NCBI GenBank assembly: GCA_009667805.1
Contig: CM019067.1
Span: 160,847,049-160,911,048 of the forward strand
DNA: 64,000 bases
Direction of reading: 5' to 3'
Source: Leptobrachium leishanense
Taxonomy: Eukaryota > Chordata > Amphibia > Anura > Megophryidae
Shown here piece by piece: positions 48,753-59,027 of this stretch (positions are counted from its first letter, which is position 1; every line of letters begins with the position of its first letter). The position numbers and the translations under genes are program-made. A model generated the notes under the pieces. The model was not told the origin of the DNA, made no database searches, and saw only the letters and a list, made by a program, of their open reading frames with translations.

Positions 48753-49793
48753 CAGCGGAGTAGCGTGGGTTGTCAGCGCCCGGGGCAAGGTAAAAATTGT
48801 GTGGCCCCCAACCTGTGGACACGGTAACACATCCTGATTCCCTTCTACCAGTAGAGTATTGACCCCCCTTACCCCACAAGCACATGTATTGTATATTAAC
48901 AAAATACTGATATAAAATATTAAACACACATGCCCCCCCATGCTACACCACTGCTACCAGTCACCCTGTCCCATTATACCTTAGCATAGTTCCACTCTCA
49001 CAATATACCCAGTCACTCTCTCCCAGTACCTCCCAGTCACTCTCTCCCAGTACCCCCAGTCACTCTCTTCCAGTACCCACACTTTCTCCCAGTACCCCCA
49101 GTCACTCTCTCCCTCCCAATACCCCCCAGTCACTCTCTCCCAGTACCCCCAGTCACTCTCTCCCAGTACCCCCAGACACTCTCTCCCAGTACCCCAGTCA
49201 ATCTCTCTCAACTTTCTGTCCAAGTACCCCAGTCACACTCCCCCAGTATCCCCAGTCATTCTCTCCCTGAACCTCCAGTCACCCTCTCCCTGTACCCCCT
49301 CACTGTGTGTTGGTCATGTTGCTCTGGTGTCACACAGTGTCAGCAACCTGGGGCTTAGTGGAGACCGGATTTTAAATGTGCTGCAGGGCAGGCGCCTCAC
49401 TCCCTCCTTCCTGTACAGCGGCTGCAGGGCTGTCAGTGGCGTGGCCTGGCACAGGGCTTCAAGGGGGGTTGACAAGTGTGGTACAAGGTCAGTGTTCTGT
49501 CGGATAATGCTGCGCTGCTTCACGTGACTCATGCATTAAGGAGGAGTCAGGACCAGAATTTTCTGTCCTGGTCCTCCCTTCCGGACGGTGAGTGCTAAGT
49601 CACTGCCAGCACCATAAAACTGGTGGCTGCCCGTGAAAGGGACTCTCACAGACACCATTGTCCGTGAGCAGACACCTTGCTGATCCCTGCTGGAAAATAT
49701 TAGTGGTTCAAATTTCTTTTGAAATTTTGCACCCCCTCAGAAAATTGTGCCCGGGGCGACTGCCCCCGAGGACCCCCCCACGCTACGCCACTG
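48753..49793. mobile_element. hAT MITE (1041 bp)
   Basis: The ends are CAGCGGAGTAGCGTGGG and CCCACGCTACGCCACTG, typical hAT CAGTGGCGTA-type termini. Flanks TTTGTCCG (48745-48752) and TTTGTCAG (49794-49801) agree at 7 of 8 bases. Subterminal CGCCCGGGGCAAGG and CCGGGGCGACTGCCCCC are also inverted. It contains a minisatellite (48999-49290) and no transposase. Confidence 0.85.
48999..49290. repeat. 22-23-bp minisatellite, about 12 copies
   Basis: Units read CCCAGTCACTCTCTCCCAGT plus ACC, with variable C tracts, inside the hAT MITE. Confidence 0.9.
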
Positions 49794-49801
49794 TTTGTCA
49801 G

Positions 49802-52020
49802 TGTCTCCGTATCTGCTAGTGTCTTTGTCAGAGAATTTGCCAACGTCCCCCCTTGTTTCTGCCAGTTCCTCTATTGGACCATGGCAGTGATCAGAAATCA
49901 GGGGCCCCTTACTGAACCTCACAATGGGGCCCCAGGGATTGCTGCCTGCTATCTGCAGGGTTCCCTCCAATCTTCCTAAATGCTCTGTGACATTTTAGAT
50001 GGAAAATGAAATATTCACTCTAGAATGTGCATTACACATGACCCTCTGAGAGTCCGAGATTCCAACACTCAGACTCACACCACGATGCAGGCAGATCCCA
50101 AGACATGAGGCAATCAAGATTCTCACCAAATTTCTGACTCTCACCAACTCTCTAACTCACATGCATTGATTATCTGATATCGATAATTTTCACATATTCC
50201 AAAACAAAGCATCACATAGAAAATTCCAAGACTTATCAACATCCAAATTGGACAAGTAATGTATGAAAAAAATAAGGAATTAATGTAATTATATATATTT
50301 GTAGAGATTCTTGCAACGTAGACTGAGATTTCTCAGATACTTGGGGTTAGATCCAAATTCTAAGTATTTTCTATTCTGCAGATAGAAATATGAAGAAGTG
50401 GATATAAGGATTTATTCCTAAAAGAAATGTGTAAGATTGATACCAATATATATATTGAATTGGAAATTACTGTGATTAAAATTAATAAGCAAGGAATTAT
50501 ATAACTACAAAATAAAAAGCAAAAGATTAGAAGTTTGATTCTCGAGATTAGGGGAGGATTCACTAAATAAGTTTTTATTACTTATTATTAAATTAGCTTA
50601 TCTTTTGTTGATCCATGTAGTATAGAGATATATATATATATATATCTATAAGAGCTGGCTGGTTAAACATTGTTTGCTGGGAAATGCAGGTTGTATTAAG
50701 CAGAAATGTTTATTAACCATTTGTGTATTAGTTACTAACTGATAAGGTAAATGATATTAATCATATATGCAGTTACTAACCGGAGATACATATATTGTGA
50801 AGCTAGTTTTTATATGCTGATGGATTGTGGTTTATAAATTTTTGTTTATGATATGAGATTTGAAACTTTTTTTGTATACGTAATAAATATATATATATAT
50901 TTTTATCCGATTATTGATTATTGTATTTTTTAAAACAAAACACAGACAATTAAAAGAATTCAGGATAATTTCTAAGAAATATAAACAATTGATATTTGTG
51001 TCTCGTATAAATTTCTTATGAAATAATAATCCCTGATATATTGGAGGCAACTGCCGAGGTAGGTCCAGTAAGTCCAATATAGATATATTGGAGGCTTGGC
51101 TGATAAATCCAATATATATAATGTGTTGTATTCACGTGCAGAGATTATATCCGACAGTTTATAGCTTATATTATTTATTGTTATTATTATTATTATTTTA
51201 CAGAATTTCAAACTACATATAATGCCATATGCATCCAGGGAAAAGATACAATATACTGATGTAGAGGCAATTTTAATTAGCAACAAAAGTTCACTGCACA
51301 GAATGCAGGGAGGAAAGCAATGCAAGCAATGTATAAAATGTGTCCCACATATACTTAGCACTGAAGGGATTAAGAGAATTATACAGTTATGCATTCACTC
51401 TCCTTGCATTTAGGTACTGATTCCCTAGAAAGGATTCAGAGGACACACAGTTTCTCATTGGTTTACAGGTTTGGTGTCTGGGTCACACATTTGGTGTGTT
51501 GTAAGGGGATCCAGGCAGGCATATGGGTCTTATCAGTTTTGTTCATAACAATTTCTTATTAAAATTGGAACAATTAGACCTTACTAGTCTATGTAAAATA
51601 AGGTCATTAAAGGGACATTATATAAAAAATTATGTGAGATCCAAAGACCAGTAAAAAATAATACCTATCTTAGGCAAACTCCCCGAACGTTTTCTCCTTC
51701 TCACGTTCAGCAAACAAGTAAGAAAAGTGTATAATTACACAACAAAAAAACTAAACATTGTGTGATGCTGCTACACAACGTATATAAATCGAGCCCCCTT
51801 TAAGGTGCACTCACAAGATACTACAATGTTAATTGCACATCAGAATACAGGGTGTTACCCTCCTCCAAATGCTGACTCGTCTTCAGCGTAGTTCTGGGTT
51901 CTGCGTGCTTGCTTGTAGGGTCTCTCGAAAAAATCCTGGTCCTCCACAGTATGTATTCGAAGGACGGATTAAACCACTCGAGCACTCATATAAAAAAGAT
52001 AAATATTTATTATAAAAGCG
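49802..52020. other. A/T-rich, no gene recognised
   Basis: TA tracts at 50628-50650 and 50888-50902. Short frames (for example 51222-51413) have no recognisable features. Confidence 0.4.
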
Positions 52021-52023
52021 TGA

Positions 52024-52100
52024 CATTCGACGCGCTTTGTGGTGACAACCACTTCATCAGGATTCCTGATTCCTGATTAAGTGGTTGTCACCACGAAACC
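52024..52100. ncRNA. Pair of degenerate hammerhead-like motifs, head to head
   Basis: Minus strand 52061-52024: CUGAUGA, extra A, stem II GUGGU/CACCAC, then AAAGCGCGUC in place of GAAACGCGUC. Plus strand 52073-52100: CUGAUUA, A, the same stem II, GAAAC. Neither is complete. The layout mirrors the centre of the palindrome at 26222. Confidence 0.35.
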
Positions 52101-52241
52101 CAAGTATATTCTGGGTTCAAGAACATTGAAATGTTACAGTTGTTACAGAAATACAAAGTAATACAATGCAAGATATTGAAAACAAAATACAAATATACAG
52201 ATTAACACAGAAAATAAATATGTAGAAAATATATTCCCTAT

Positions 52242-53137
52242 CAGGGTTATTCAAAGTGAGTCGGTCCGGCCCCGAAATGTAACCGAACACTGAAATTCAA
52301 TGAATGGCTACATTTCCTGGCCATTCGGCTATTTAGAGAGCAGGCAATTCGCCAAACGTTGGCGAGTTGCCTGCACGTGCGGTGCCTGTTCGAGGGCAGT
52401 GAACTCTCCCATAGAGAAGCAATGCTTCGTCTATTCAGAGAACACTGAACAGCAGAGAAAAGTTGCCGAACTGCCCTGCCATTCAGTGATTACATTCGAC
52501 AAGTTTATTCAGGAGAATTCCATAGGCTTCAATGTTAAAAATATTCCTATTTTAATTCAATATCTAATAAACCGTTTATTATTTTATTCTGCAGTAAAAA
52601 GTCTTTTTATTTTTAGATTTTTTTAGGACCTTTTGGGATTTTTTTGTCAACTTTTTTTTCTGTTTTTTTTAAATCGTTTTCTTTTTTCTGTAACAGACCT
52701 TTTTATTATCATTCATTGGATCTTATGTGTAAATTCCAGACATTTTCATTAAGTAGTTTTTTTTGCAAACAGCGTTTCAAATTTCAAACTTTCAAGCGTA
52801 CTGGTTTTTTTTTTCACCTCCTTCGTCTGCGTGTCAGGTTTTTCCAGCGACTGCTCTGCGCTGTGATCGGCGGCTAGTCGCTTTTCTCTGGCGTGTTCGG
52901 CGTGGTTAATCCAGCTGTTTTCTGCGGGTTTCGGTGAGTGTTCGGTTAGTGTTCGGCAGGTTTGCGGTTAGTGTTCAGCGGGTTTGCGGCAGGTTTTCCC
53001 TGCAATACGGGGGCCCTGCGGTGCTTGCTGAATACACCGCAGGTTTGGTGAAATAGGATCGCCGAATCGCCTAAACTGCAGGGAACAAAAAGTCACCAAA
53101 CCTACGGTGACTTTTCAATTCTCTTTGAATAACCCTG
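52242..53137 (+). mobile_element. GGGTTATTC-family MITE, full length (896 bp)
   Basis: It starts CAGGGTTATTCAAAG and ends CTTTGAATAACCCTG, flanked by TAT (52239-52241, 53138-53140). Same family as 42132-43041 in the other orientation, and as fragments at 11097 and 21470. Long T tracts lie in the middle (52620-52690). Non-coding. Confidence 0.8.
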
Positions 53138-53159
53138 TATGTTACATGTTTACAGGTGC

Positions 53160-53452
53160 ATTCTGTATTTATGAATGTTAATAGGGAGTGACTTAAGACT
53201 GGGGGAATTTTGATGGCGTCTCGGAGGTTATTCCATATTTGCGGTGCTCTGAAGTAAAATGAGGATCAAGCCACTTTCTTTTTGTATTGTGGTATTGTAA
53301 TTATGGTGTAGGTCCTGGATTGGAGGTTATAGGATGAGGGAACTGCTAGGGGAAGCAGCCTATTCAGGTAGGGTGGTAGCTTCCCACTTAATGAAAGCCC
53401 ATATAATAAAGTAGAATAATTTTTGATGTAGGAGAATTTACAGTTATTCTGC
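53160..53452 (-). pseudogene. Non-LTR retrotransposon C-terminal fragment
   Basis: Minus strand: LPPYLNRLLPLAVPSSYNLQ in one frame, then, after a frameshift near 53270, SFYFRAPQIWNNLRDAIKIP in another. The F...AP..WN.L pattern is the usual C-terminal motif of LINE ORF2 proteins. The PLE has inserted immediately beside it. Confidence 0.6.
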
Positions 53453-53455
53453 ATA
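53443..53455. repeat. PLE target duplication, left copy
   Basis: GTTATTCTGCATA, repeated at 60951-60963. The last bases (ATA) also occur at the start of the second pseudo-LTR, so the border is uncertain by 2-3 bases. Confidence 0.8.
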
Positions 53456-55377
53456 GGTGAGGGGGGAGTACAGCGGAGGCGCTAGTATTGTTGGGTGAAT
53501 GTATTGGTGTTATGCAGCCTACTGGGATTGGTACACAAAACCTCGACTGAAATGTGTGAAAGATACAGTGGAAAAAGGGGAGGTCCTAGTGGCGCAATCT
53601 TTGGGAAGAGTGATTATTTATGTGTAGGTGGGCACAGTTTCGGGTATGCCTGAAGTACTGTGTGGTCACTGACCTAGAGTAAATGCACGGTCAGAAAAGA
53701 CCACTAAAGTGCTGTCGTAAAAGGTCAGAGTGCACGATGGTCACTTTGCAGCTATGCTGTTAATACATGTGTTTAAAACACAAAGGGCGGCCTAAATCAC
53801 ATAAGTGCAAATGCATGAAAAAAGCGTAATAAAACAGTCGACAGGAATGAATAAAATCAATTCAATGGAGAACCCATATGTTGTGCAATTGTAACATCAC
53901 ATAAAGTGCAAGTGTGATCGAAAACACATAAAGTGCAAATGCTTCAAGTGCAAAAAGGTGCAAAATAGTGTTCCTGGGTAAGACAGTGGAGTCCTATTGG
54001 CCAAGGTATCTGGTAGATAAAATCAGATAAAAGTCCAACCGGCCATACGTATTACGTTGGAGAAGAGGTGGTCTGATTAGGTTTCCATATGGGTAGTTTG
54101 AGGATGTGCGTCTGAGTCCTGGTATAATGTCCTCACTGGCGTCCTATAAGGGCTTCCAATCCCCAAATAGTGGGAAAATGGAGTGGGAGAAAAAAAGAAG
54201 AATAATAGTGCAATAAGGTCTATAAGAGATCGAGTGTTCGTAGACAATGGAACACTTACAGTTTAAAGAGCCTTATGGACCGGCTCTGGTGTGGATTGCC
54301 TCGGGCCTAGTTGAGGGTGGCCTCTACCCTTCTTTAGGGTGTTCTTTAACGGTGATTACTGCCGATCTATGGGTTGATCATCTCAGGTATAGAGATAGAG
54401 AGAAATATTCATAGCGTAGCTTGCAGGTAAATGTGAGGTAGGTAGGATTAAACGAACTCACCGTTGGTGGAGCCTAGGATTTCAGGCTCAGCTCGTAAGC
54501 GTGTAGTACACCTATTCGGTGGGTACTTTCACCTCTTTGGTCTGCGTGAAGTTTTCCTATGCGCAATCCTCCTGCGTCACATGTGTGGTGGGAGAGGGCA
54601 AATGGAAAAGGTTGGTTTAAAGACAGGCTTTAAACAGAGGTGGATAAAACATAAAAAATTTATTGGTCATATAAAACTAATAAAAACGGAAAGAACAATA
54701 AAAACGGGGGAATGCTGGGGATACGCGTTTCGGCTGTAAATAAAGCCTTCTTCAGTCCCTGTGCAGGTAAAAAATAGCGGATCTGAGGCACTCCACGTGT
54801 CCCTGTATATATAGTGCTTGAAAGCAATCATTTCGGAATCACTTCCGGATTCTCGGATGGTGTAGTCACGTGATGCGTGCCGCGTCATCACTGTGCGTCG
54901 CGGCCATCTTGGACATGCGTTCCATTTGGGGTCTGTTTGCGTTCCACTTGGCGATGTAGTTTGCGGTTTTCAGCTGTGTTATATCCGATGGGTAAAGAAC
55001 ATAGTCAATTCGCAGGGGAGAGGTCCCCAGTGTACATGGTGGGTCCAGAGTGGCCCAGTGGTCAGATTACTCGATGGTATAAGAATGGTTTCAATATTAT
55101 TAAAATCGCAAATGGTCATAAATGGTTGGAATATTATTAAAAACACAATGATCATAAAATGGGACATAATAATCAAGGTATCAACAGCAGCAGGTATAGG
55201 CGCTATTACATGCCTTAGAATAATCTCTAAGGAGTCAAATGGCATTATGGTTGTATCCATAAGCGGATAAGGAGATAAGGAGATGAGCGCTGACTGATCT
55301 CTTCCGAATTGGGGACATCTAGGCTATTGCACGTGATAGATTAGGGATCAGGGTTAAATTAAATAATGGCCTGATAA
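53456..55377 (-). repeat. PLE pseudo-LTR, downstream copy
   Basis: Direct repeat of 59028-60949, about 99% identical by eye. It includes a hammerhead-like motif at 54718-54759 and an A/T-rich stretch beside it (54645-54712). The plus-strand frames here have no protein-family features. Confidence 0.95.
54718..54759 (-). ncRNA. Hammerhead-ribozyme-like motif, downstream pseudo-LTR
   Basis: Minus strand: stem I AGGG (54756-54759) pairs with UCCC (54718-54721); core CUGAAGA (54749-54755) fits CUGANGA; one unpaired A (54748); stem II GGCU/AGCC with an 8-base loop; GAAA (54728-54731); self-complementary ACGCGU (54723-54728) as stem III; A at 54722 is the expected cleavage base. Stem III of one molecule could pair with another, as reported for PLE hammerheads. 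The extra A before stem II is unusual and could reduce activity. Confidence 0.7.
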
Positions 55378-55659
55378 AGAGGAGTAATAGCAAAAGCTGG
55401 GACATATCTATTGTACTTGCAAGGAAGGGGGGGGAGAGAAGGGGAGACATCTGTAATAGTGTCCGTGATTAGAGGCTGATCTTACACCTAGGTCTATAGT
55501 GTAGATCCTGAGCTGGGTAGATCTCAAGGGCAAGAGTATGGTTATATCTAGAAATCTATAGGTCTCATCGATAGGGCATGATATCAGTGAGTAGTTAGAT
55601 GTAAAGGTCTGTAGGGTTGTTGTAGGGCTAAGAAGGAAGATGCTAAAAGTTCAGGTTTA

Positions 55660-57945
55660 TTAGTTGAGAAGATGGCATAACTCAAAATCAGCGTTTAATC
55701 CCTGAGGTTGGAGTGTCCCTAAATTGAAGATCCAACTCATCTCTTCTTTACCAATGGTCTTTTCGAAGTTGCCGCCCCTCCAGGGTATCTCAACTTTTCT
55801 GATCCCGATAAAGGACAGTCCTTCGGGGTTCATTGCATGTTTCTGTTTAAAATGTAGAGGGACACTGTGATTCTCATTTCCATTGCGGATATTCCTGATA
55901 TGTTCTTGGATGCGTATGTTCAAGGGTCTGGTCGTTCTTCCTACGTATCTTAGGCCGCAGGGACATGTTAGCAGATATATCACGTTTTTAGTAAAACAGG
56001 TGATCACGTCCCTTATTTTTATAGGTCCTGTGATCCCGTTAACCTGTGTGATAATCTGCTTTCTGCTTCTCGTGTTGCGGCAGTTCAGGCAGTTCCCACA
56101 TTGGTGGAACCCTTTCTGTATGTCGTAATGGTTGTTTTTTATAGAGGCTTTTTTGGTGTGATTTTGCGTCAATTTCATTTTGAGATTGCCGACACCTCTA
56201 CATATCATCCTTGGTTTCTCCGGTAGAATATCTTTTAGCAGTGGGTCCTTCCTCAGTAGGGGCCAGTACTTCTTTATAGTCTTTCTGATTTGTTGGTTTT
56301 CAGCGTTGTACGAGAAGATAAAAGGTACATCGGTGGTATATTGAGGTCCTATTTTCGTTTTTTTCTCCAGTAGGTTGGTACGTTCTATGCCCTTGATTTT
56401 AATTCTAGTATCTTCCAGTGTATCTGAGTCATATCCTTTTTCCAAGAAATCTGTTTTCAGTTTATTTGACTGTGCCTCATACGTGGACAGGTCCGTACAA
56501 TTTCTCCTTATTCTTAAAAATTGGCTTTTTGGAACCCCGTCCAACCATTGGGGCAAATGGCAACTGTTGGTTTCTATAAAACTATTTACATCTACTTTTT
56601 TGAAGAAGGTTTCAGTTTTGATTGTGCCGTCTTGGATAAATATACTTAGATCTAAAAAGTTGATGCGTTCATTGCTCCATGTGGTCGTTAGTTCGATGTC
56701 CCTGTCGTTTCGGTTAAGTTCTTGTAAAAATTTCTGTAAGGTGTTCTCACCGCCCCTCCAAATAAAAAACACATCATCAATGTATCTCTTGTAACATACA
56801 AGGTTATTGGCATATCTAGATAGGAAGGTTTCTTCCCAAAATGCCATAAAGAGATTGGCATATGATGGGGCAAACCGTGTCCCCATTGCAGTGCCATTTA
56901 GTTGTATAAAAAAGTCATTGTGGAAATAAAAGTAATTATTCTCTAAAATTAAGCGTATGCCTTCTAAAATAAAAACGATTTGTTCCGGTTGTAAAGTATC
57001 ATTTTTCTTCAGAAAATATTCAGTGGCCTCTATCCCTTTCTTGTGAGGAATGATGGTGTACAGTGACTTTACATCGCTCGTGACCATGAATAGGTCATTT
57101 TCCCATGTGATGTTATTCAGTACGTTTAGGATCTCTGTGGTGTCTTTTAGGTGGGCAATAGTGTTGGTCACAAATGGTTGGAGTTGATGGTCTATGTACT
57201 CTGAAATTCTGCTGGATACAGACCCCACTCCAGAGATAATAGGTCTCCCTGGTGGGTTAATGGGATCTTTGTGTATCTTAGGGAGAAAGTAAAAAACTGG
57301 GGTCCTTGGGTGTTCAACTTTAAGATATTTAAATTCTTGATCGTTAAGTATGCCTAATGTATGCCCTTCTTCGAGATATCGTACAAATTTCTCCTGAATG
57401 TCCTTTCCTGGGTTTTTATTCAGTTTTTTGTACGTATTAGCATCATTGAGGATCCGGTTGGATTCTTCCTGATAGTATTCGGCCTTCATGATGACCGTAC
57501 CTCCTCCTTTGTCAGCTGGTTTGATTTCAATCTTATCGTTTGATGTTAGTCCTTTCAATGCTTCCCTTTCCTTTCTGGTTAAATTGTTGGATTTCGTGGA
57601 TGTCTTAAGTTTACCTAGATCGGTCATTATCATCTGCTCAAAAGTGTTAATCTCCTGAGAGATGAGGGATTTTGGAAAGAAGGTCGATTTTTCTTTCAAG
57701 TTGGTATGGTGATAAAAATGGAAATTGTTGGATCTTTCCATTGGATTTTTTAAAAAATATTTTTTTAAACACAGGTTCTTTTTAAATTTCTGCAGGTCAA
57801 TATATACGTCGAATAGGTTCATGTGGGCAGTGGGTGCGTATTTCATGCCCTTTTTTAGGACTTGAATTTCTACATTGGTCAGTGGAGTGCCGGTTAAATT
57901 AAAGATCCCTCCATCCTGCTGTGCTTCTCCCTCCTCTTTCTTCTT
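55660..57945 (-). CDS. PLE ORF2: reverse transcriptase with GIY-YIG endonuclease
   Basis: From ATG at 57844-57846 it gives 728 residues, no breaks. RT: KPADKGGGTVIM (109-120), GRPIISGVGSVSSRISEYID (200-219), first catalytic Asp in SDVKSLYT (Asp258), NGTAMGTRFAPSYANL (317-332), YIDD (355-358), INFLDLSIF (395-403). A Cys cluster CGNCLNC (583-589) precedes the endonuclease, which has VIYLLTCPCGLRYVGRTTR (622-640), Arg645, and EH at 648-649: a GIY-YIG nuclease of PLE type that nicks DNA for primed reverse transcription. The frame stays open upstream to 57945, and residues there (FNLTGTPLTNVEIQVLKKG) look like genuine PLE protein, so translation may begin by frameshift from ORF1 (overlap 57899-57945) rather than at the ATG. 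Confidence 0.93.
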   Translation of the reverse strand, partial: KKKEEGEAQQDGGIFNLTGTPLTNVEIQVLKKGMKYAPTAHMNLFDVYIDLQKFKKNLCLKKYFLKNPMERSNNFHFYHHTNLKEKSTFFPKSLISQEINTFEQMIMTDLGKLKTSTKSNNLTRKEREALKGLTSNDKIEIKPADKGGGTVIMKAEYYQEESNRILNDANTYKKLNKNPGKDIQEKFVRYLEEGHTLGILNDQEFKYLKVEHPRTPVFYFLPKIHKDPINPPGRPIISGVGSVSSRISEYIDHQLQPFVTNTIAHLKDTTEILNVLNNITWENDLFMVTSDVKSLYTIIPHKKGIEATEYFLKKNDTLQPEQIVFILEGIRLILENNYFYFHNDFFIQLNGTAMGTRFAPSYANLFMAFWEETFLSRYANNLVCYKRYIDDVFFIWRGGENTLQKFLQELNRNDRDIELTTTWSNERINFLDLSIFIQDGTIKTETFFKKVDVNSFIETNSCHLPQWLDGVPKSQFLRIRRNCTDLSTYEAQSNKLKTDFLEKGYDSDTLEDTRIKIKGIERTNLLEKKTKIGPQYTTDVPFIFSYNAENQQIRKTIKKYWPLLRKDPLLKDILPEKPRMICRGVGNLKMKLTQNHTKKASIKNNHYDIQKGFHQCGNCLNCRNTRSRKQIITQVNGITGPIKIRDVITCFTKNVIYLLTCPCGLRYVGRTTRPLNIRIQEHIRNIRNGNENHSVPLHFKQKHAMNPEGLSFIGIRKVEIPWRGGNFEKTIGKEEMSWIFNLGTLQPQGLNADFELCHLLN

Positions 57946-58978
57946 CTAGTTCGCCTTCCTCTGCATCCTCGTCTCGGTGGGGTCTTTTGCCGGGTGACCA
58001 GCCTCTCCTCAGGGTAGTGAGGTCCCTGTCTGGTTGTTCGGGGTTCCTGTGAAAATCCCCTTGTTCCCTCAGGGGGTCATATCGGTTCGTAATTGGAATT
58101 GTGTTGGTTTGATATGTAAAGTGATTGTCGTCTCTTCTCCTCGGGTTGCCAATCCAGGGTCTTCCTGTAGAACCCTGGTAGGTCCGGTTCGGTGGGCGAT
58201 AGGTGTTCAAAGGTCTATTATAATATCTGGATCTGGTATATTGGGGTGGTTCCTGTGTGAACCTGTCGTTGTGAAAGGCCTGGTTTTGATTGTAGCGCCC
58301 TTTCGGCCTTTGGGGTAAAGGTGTTCTTGGGAAGGTTTTGTTAGGTTGATATTCCTGTGTTGGTGTTGGTAGGTGTCGAGAATATTTAGATACTGGTTCC
58401 CACATAGGTGTTTTATTTGTGGTGAGGTGGTGGTGCTCCAGTGGATCTATTGCGTTCTGTTTCCAGACGTTTCCTTTTTTATAGTCTTGGATGTCGCGCT
58501 GGTATTTTTTCCTTTTCCTTTCCTTGACCTCTTCATTTAATTTGTCGAGGTCTTTCTCAAGTTTGCCTAGATAGTTACTCATCTCTTGTTCGGATGATAG
58601 CTGAATCAATGTTTCATGATTCTTTTCGATGCTAATATTGAGCTCTTTCAAAATTTCATTCCTTCTGTCTATAATTACTCTCATGCTGTGTTGGGAAAAA
58701 CCTTCTAACATCTTTTCCCATCTTTCCTGAAATATAATATCATCATTGTCTCCCGCTAAGTTCTTGGAAAAGCGGAGGCCTCTGGGTACCATGTTATCTT
58801 TGATGTATTTCTCAAGGGTGATGATGTCCCACTTATTTCTGATCTCCTTTTTGAGATCTTTTTCAAGTTGCCTTTTGGCAGTATAGATATTGGTTGGGTT
58901 GTGATCTTCATTCGGTATACATAGATCTCCAAATATTTCGTCATTGCAACATTTGCCAAATTTGGATCTAAATTCCAT
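57899..58978 (-). CDS. PLE ORF1, unknown function
   Basis: From the first ATG (58976-58978) about 359 residues. The N-terminal half is charged and helical (LEKDLKKEIRNKWDIITLEK, RRNEILKELNISIEKNHETL, LGKLEKDLDKLNEEVKERKR), probably coiled-coil. The second half is rich in Arg, Pro, Tyr, Asn and Thr (TRSRYYNRPLNTYRPPNRTY), ending in an acidic patch (DEDAEEGELEEERGG). This suggests an RNA-binding, oligomerising protein like ORF1/gag products of other retroelements, but I recognise no named domain. The frame is open without ATG for 180 bases further upstream, into the pseudo-LTR (stop at 59159-59161). ORF2 lies in the +1 frame and overlaps its end. Confidence 0.75.
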   Translation of the reverse strand: MEFRSKFGKCCNDEIFGDLCIPNEDHNPTNIYTAKRQLEKDLKKEIRNKWDIITLEKYIKDNMVPRGLRFSKNLAGDNDDIIFQERWEKMLEGFSQHSMRVIIDRRNEILKELNISIEKNHETLIQLSSEQEMSNYLGKLEKDLDKLNEEVKERKRKKYQRDIQDYKKGNVWKQNAIDPLEHHHLTTNKTPMWEPVSKYSRHLPTPTQEYQPNKTFPRTPLPQRPKGRYNQNQAFHNDRFTQEPPQYTRSRYYNRPLNTYRPPNRTYQGSTGRPWIGNPRRRDDNHFTYQTNTIPITNRYDPLREQGDFHRNPEQPDRDLTTLRRGWSPGKRPHRDEDAEEGELEEERGGRSTAGWRDL

Positions 58979-59027
58979 TGTGGATATCAGCTGCCTCAAC
59001 ACTGGTCGAGTGTTTAGTGCTTGTGAT

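Noticed and set aside
54877..55270. Plus-strand frames of 87-125 codons in the pseudo-LTR, repeated at 60449-60842
   Set aside because: Conserved only because the pseudo-LTRs are duplicates; antisense to the element and without family features.
55883..58318. Plus-strand frames opposite the PLE genes
   Set aside because: Shadows of ORF1/ORF2 on the opposite strand.
59000..59002. GTG start for PLE ORF1
   Set aside because: GTG is an unlikely start in a vertebrate; the first ATG is at 58976-58978, though the frame is open further upstream.
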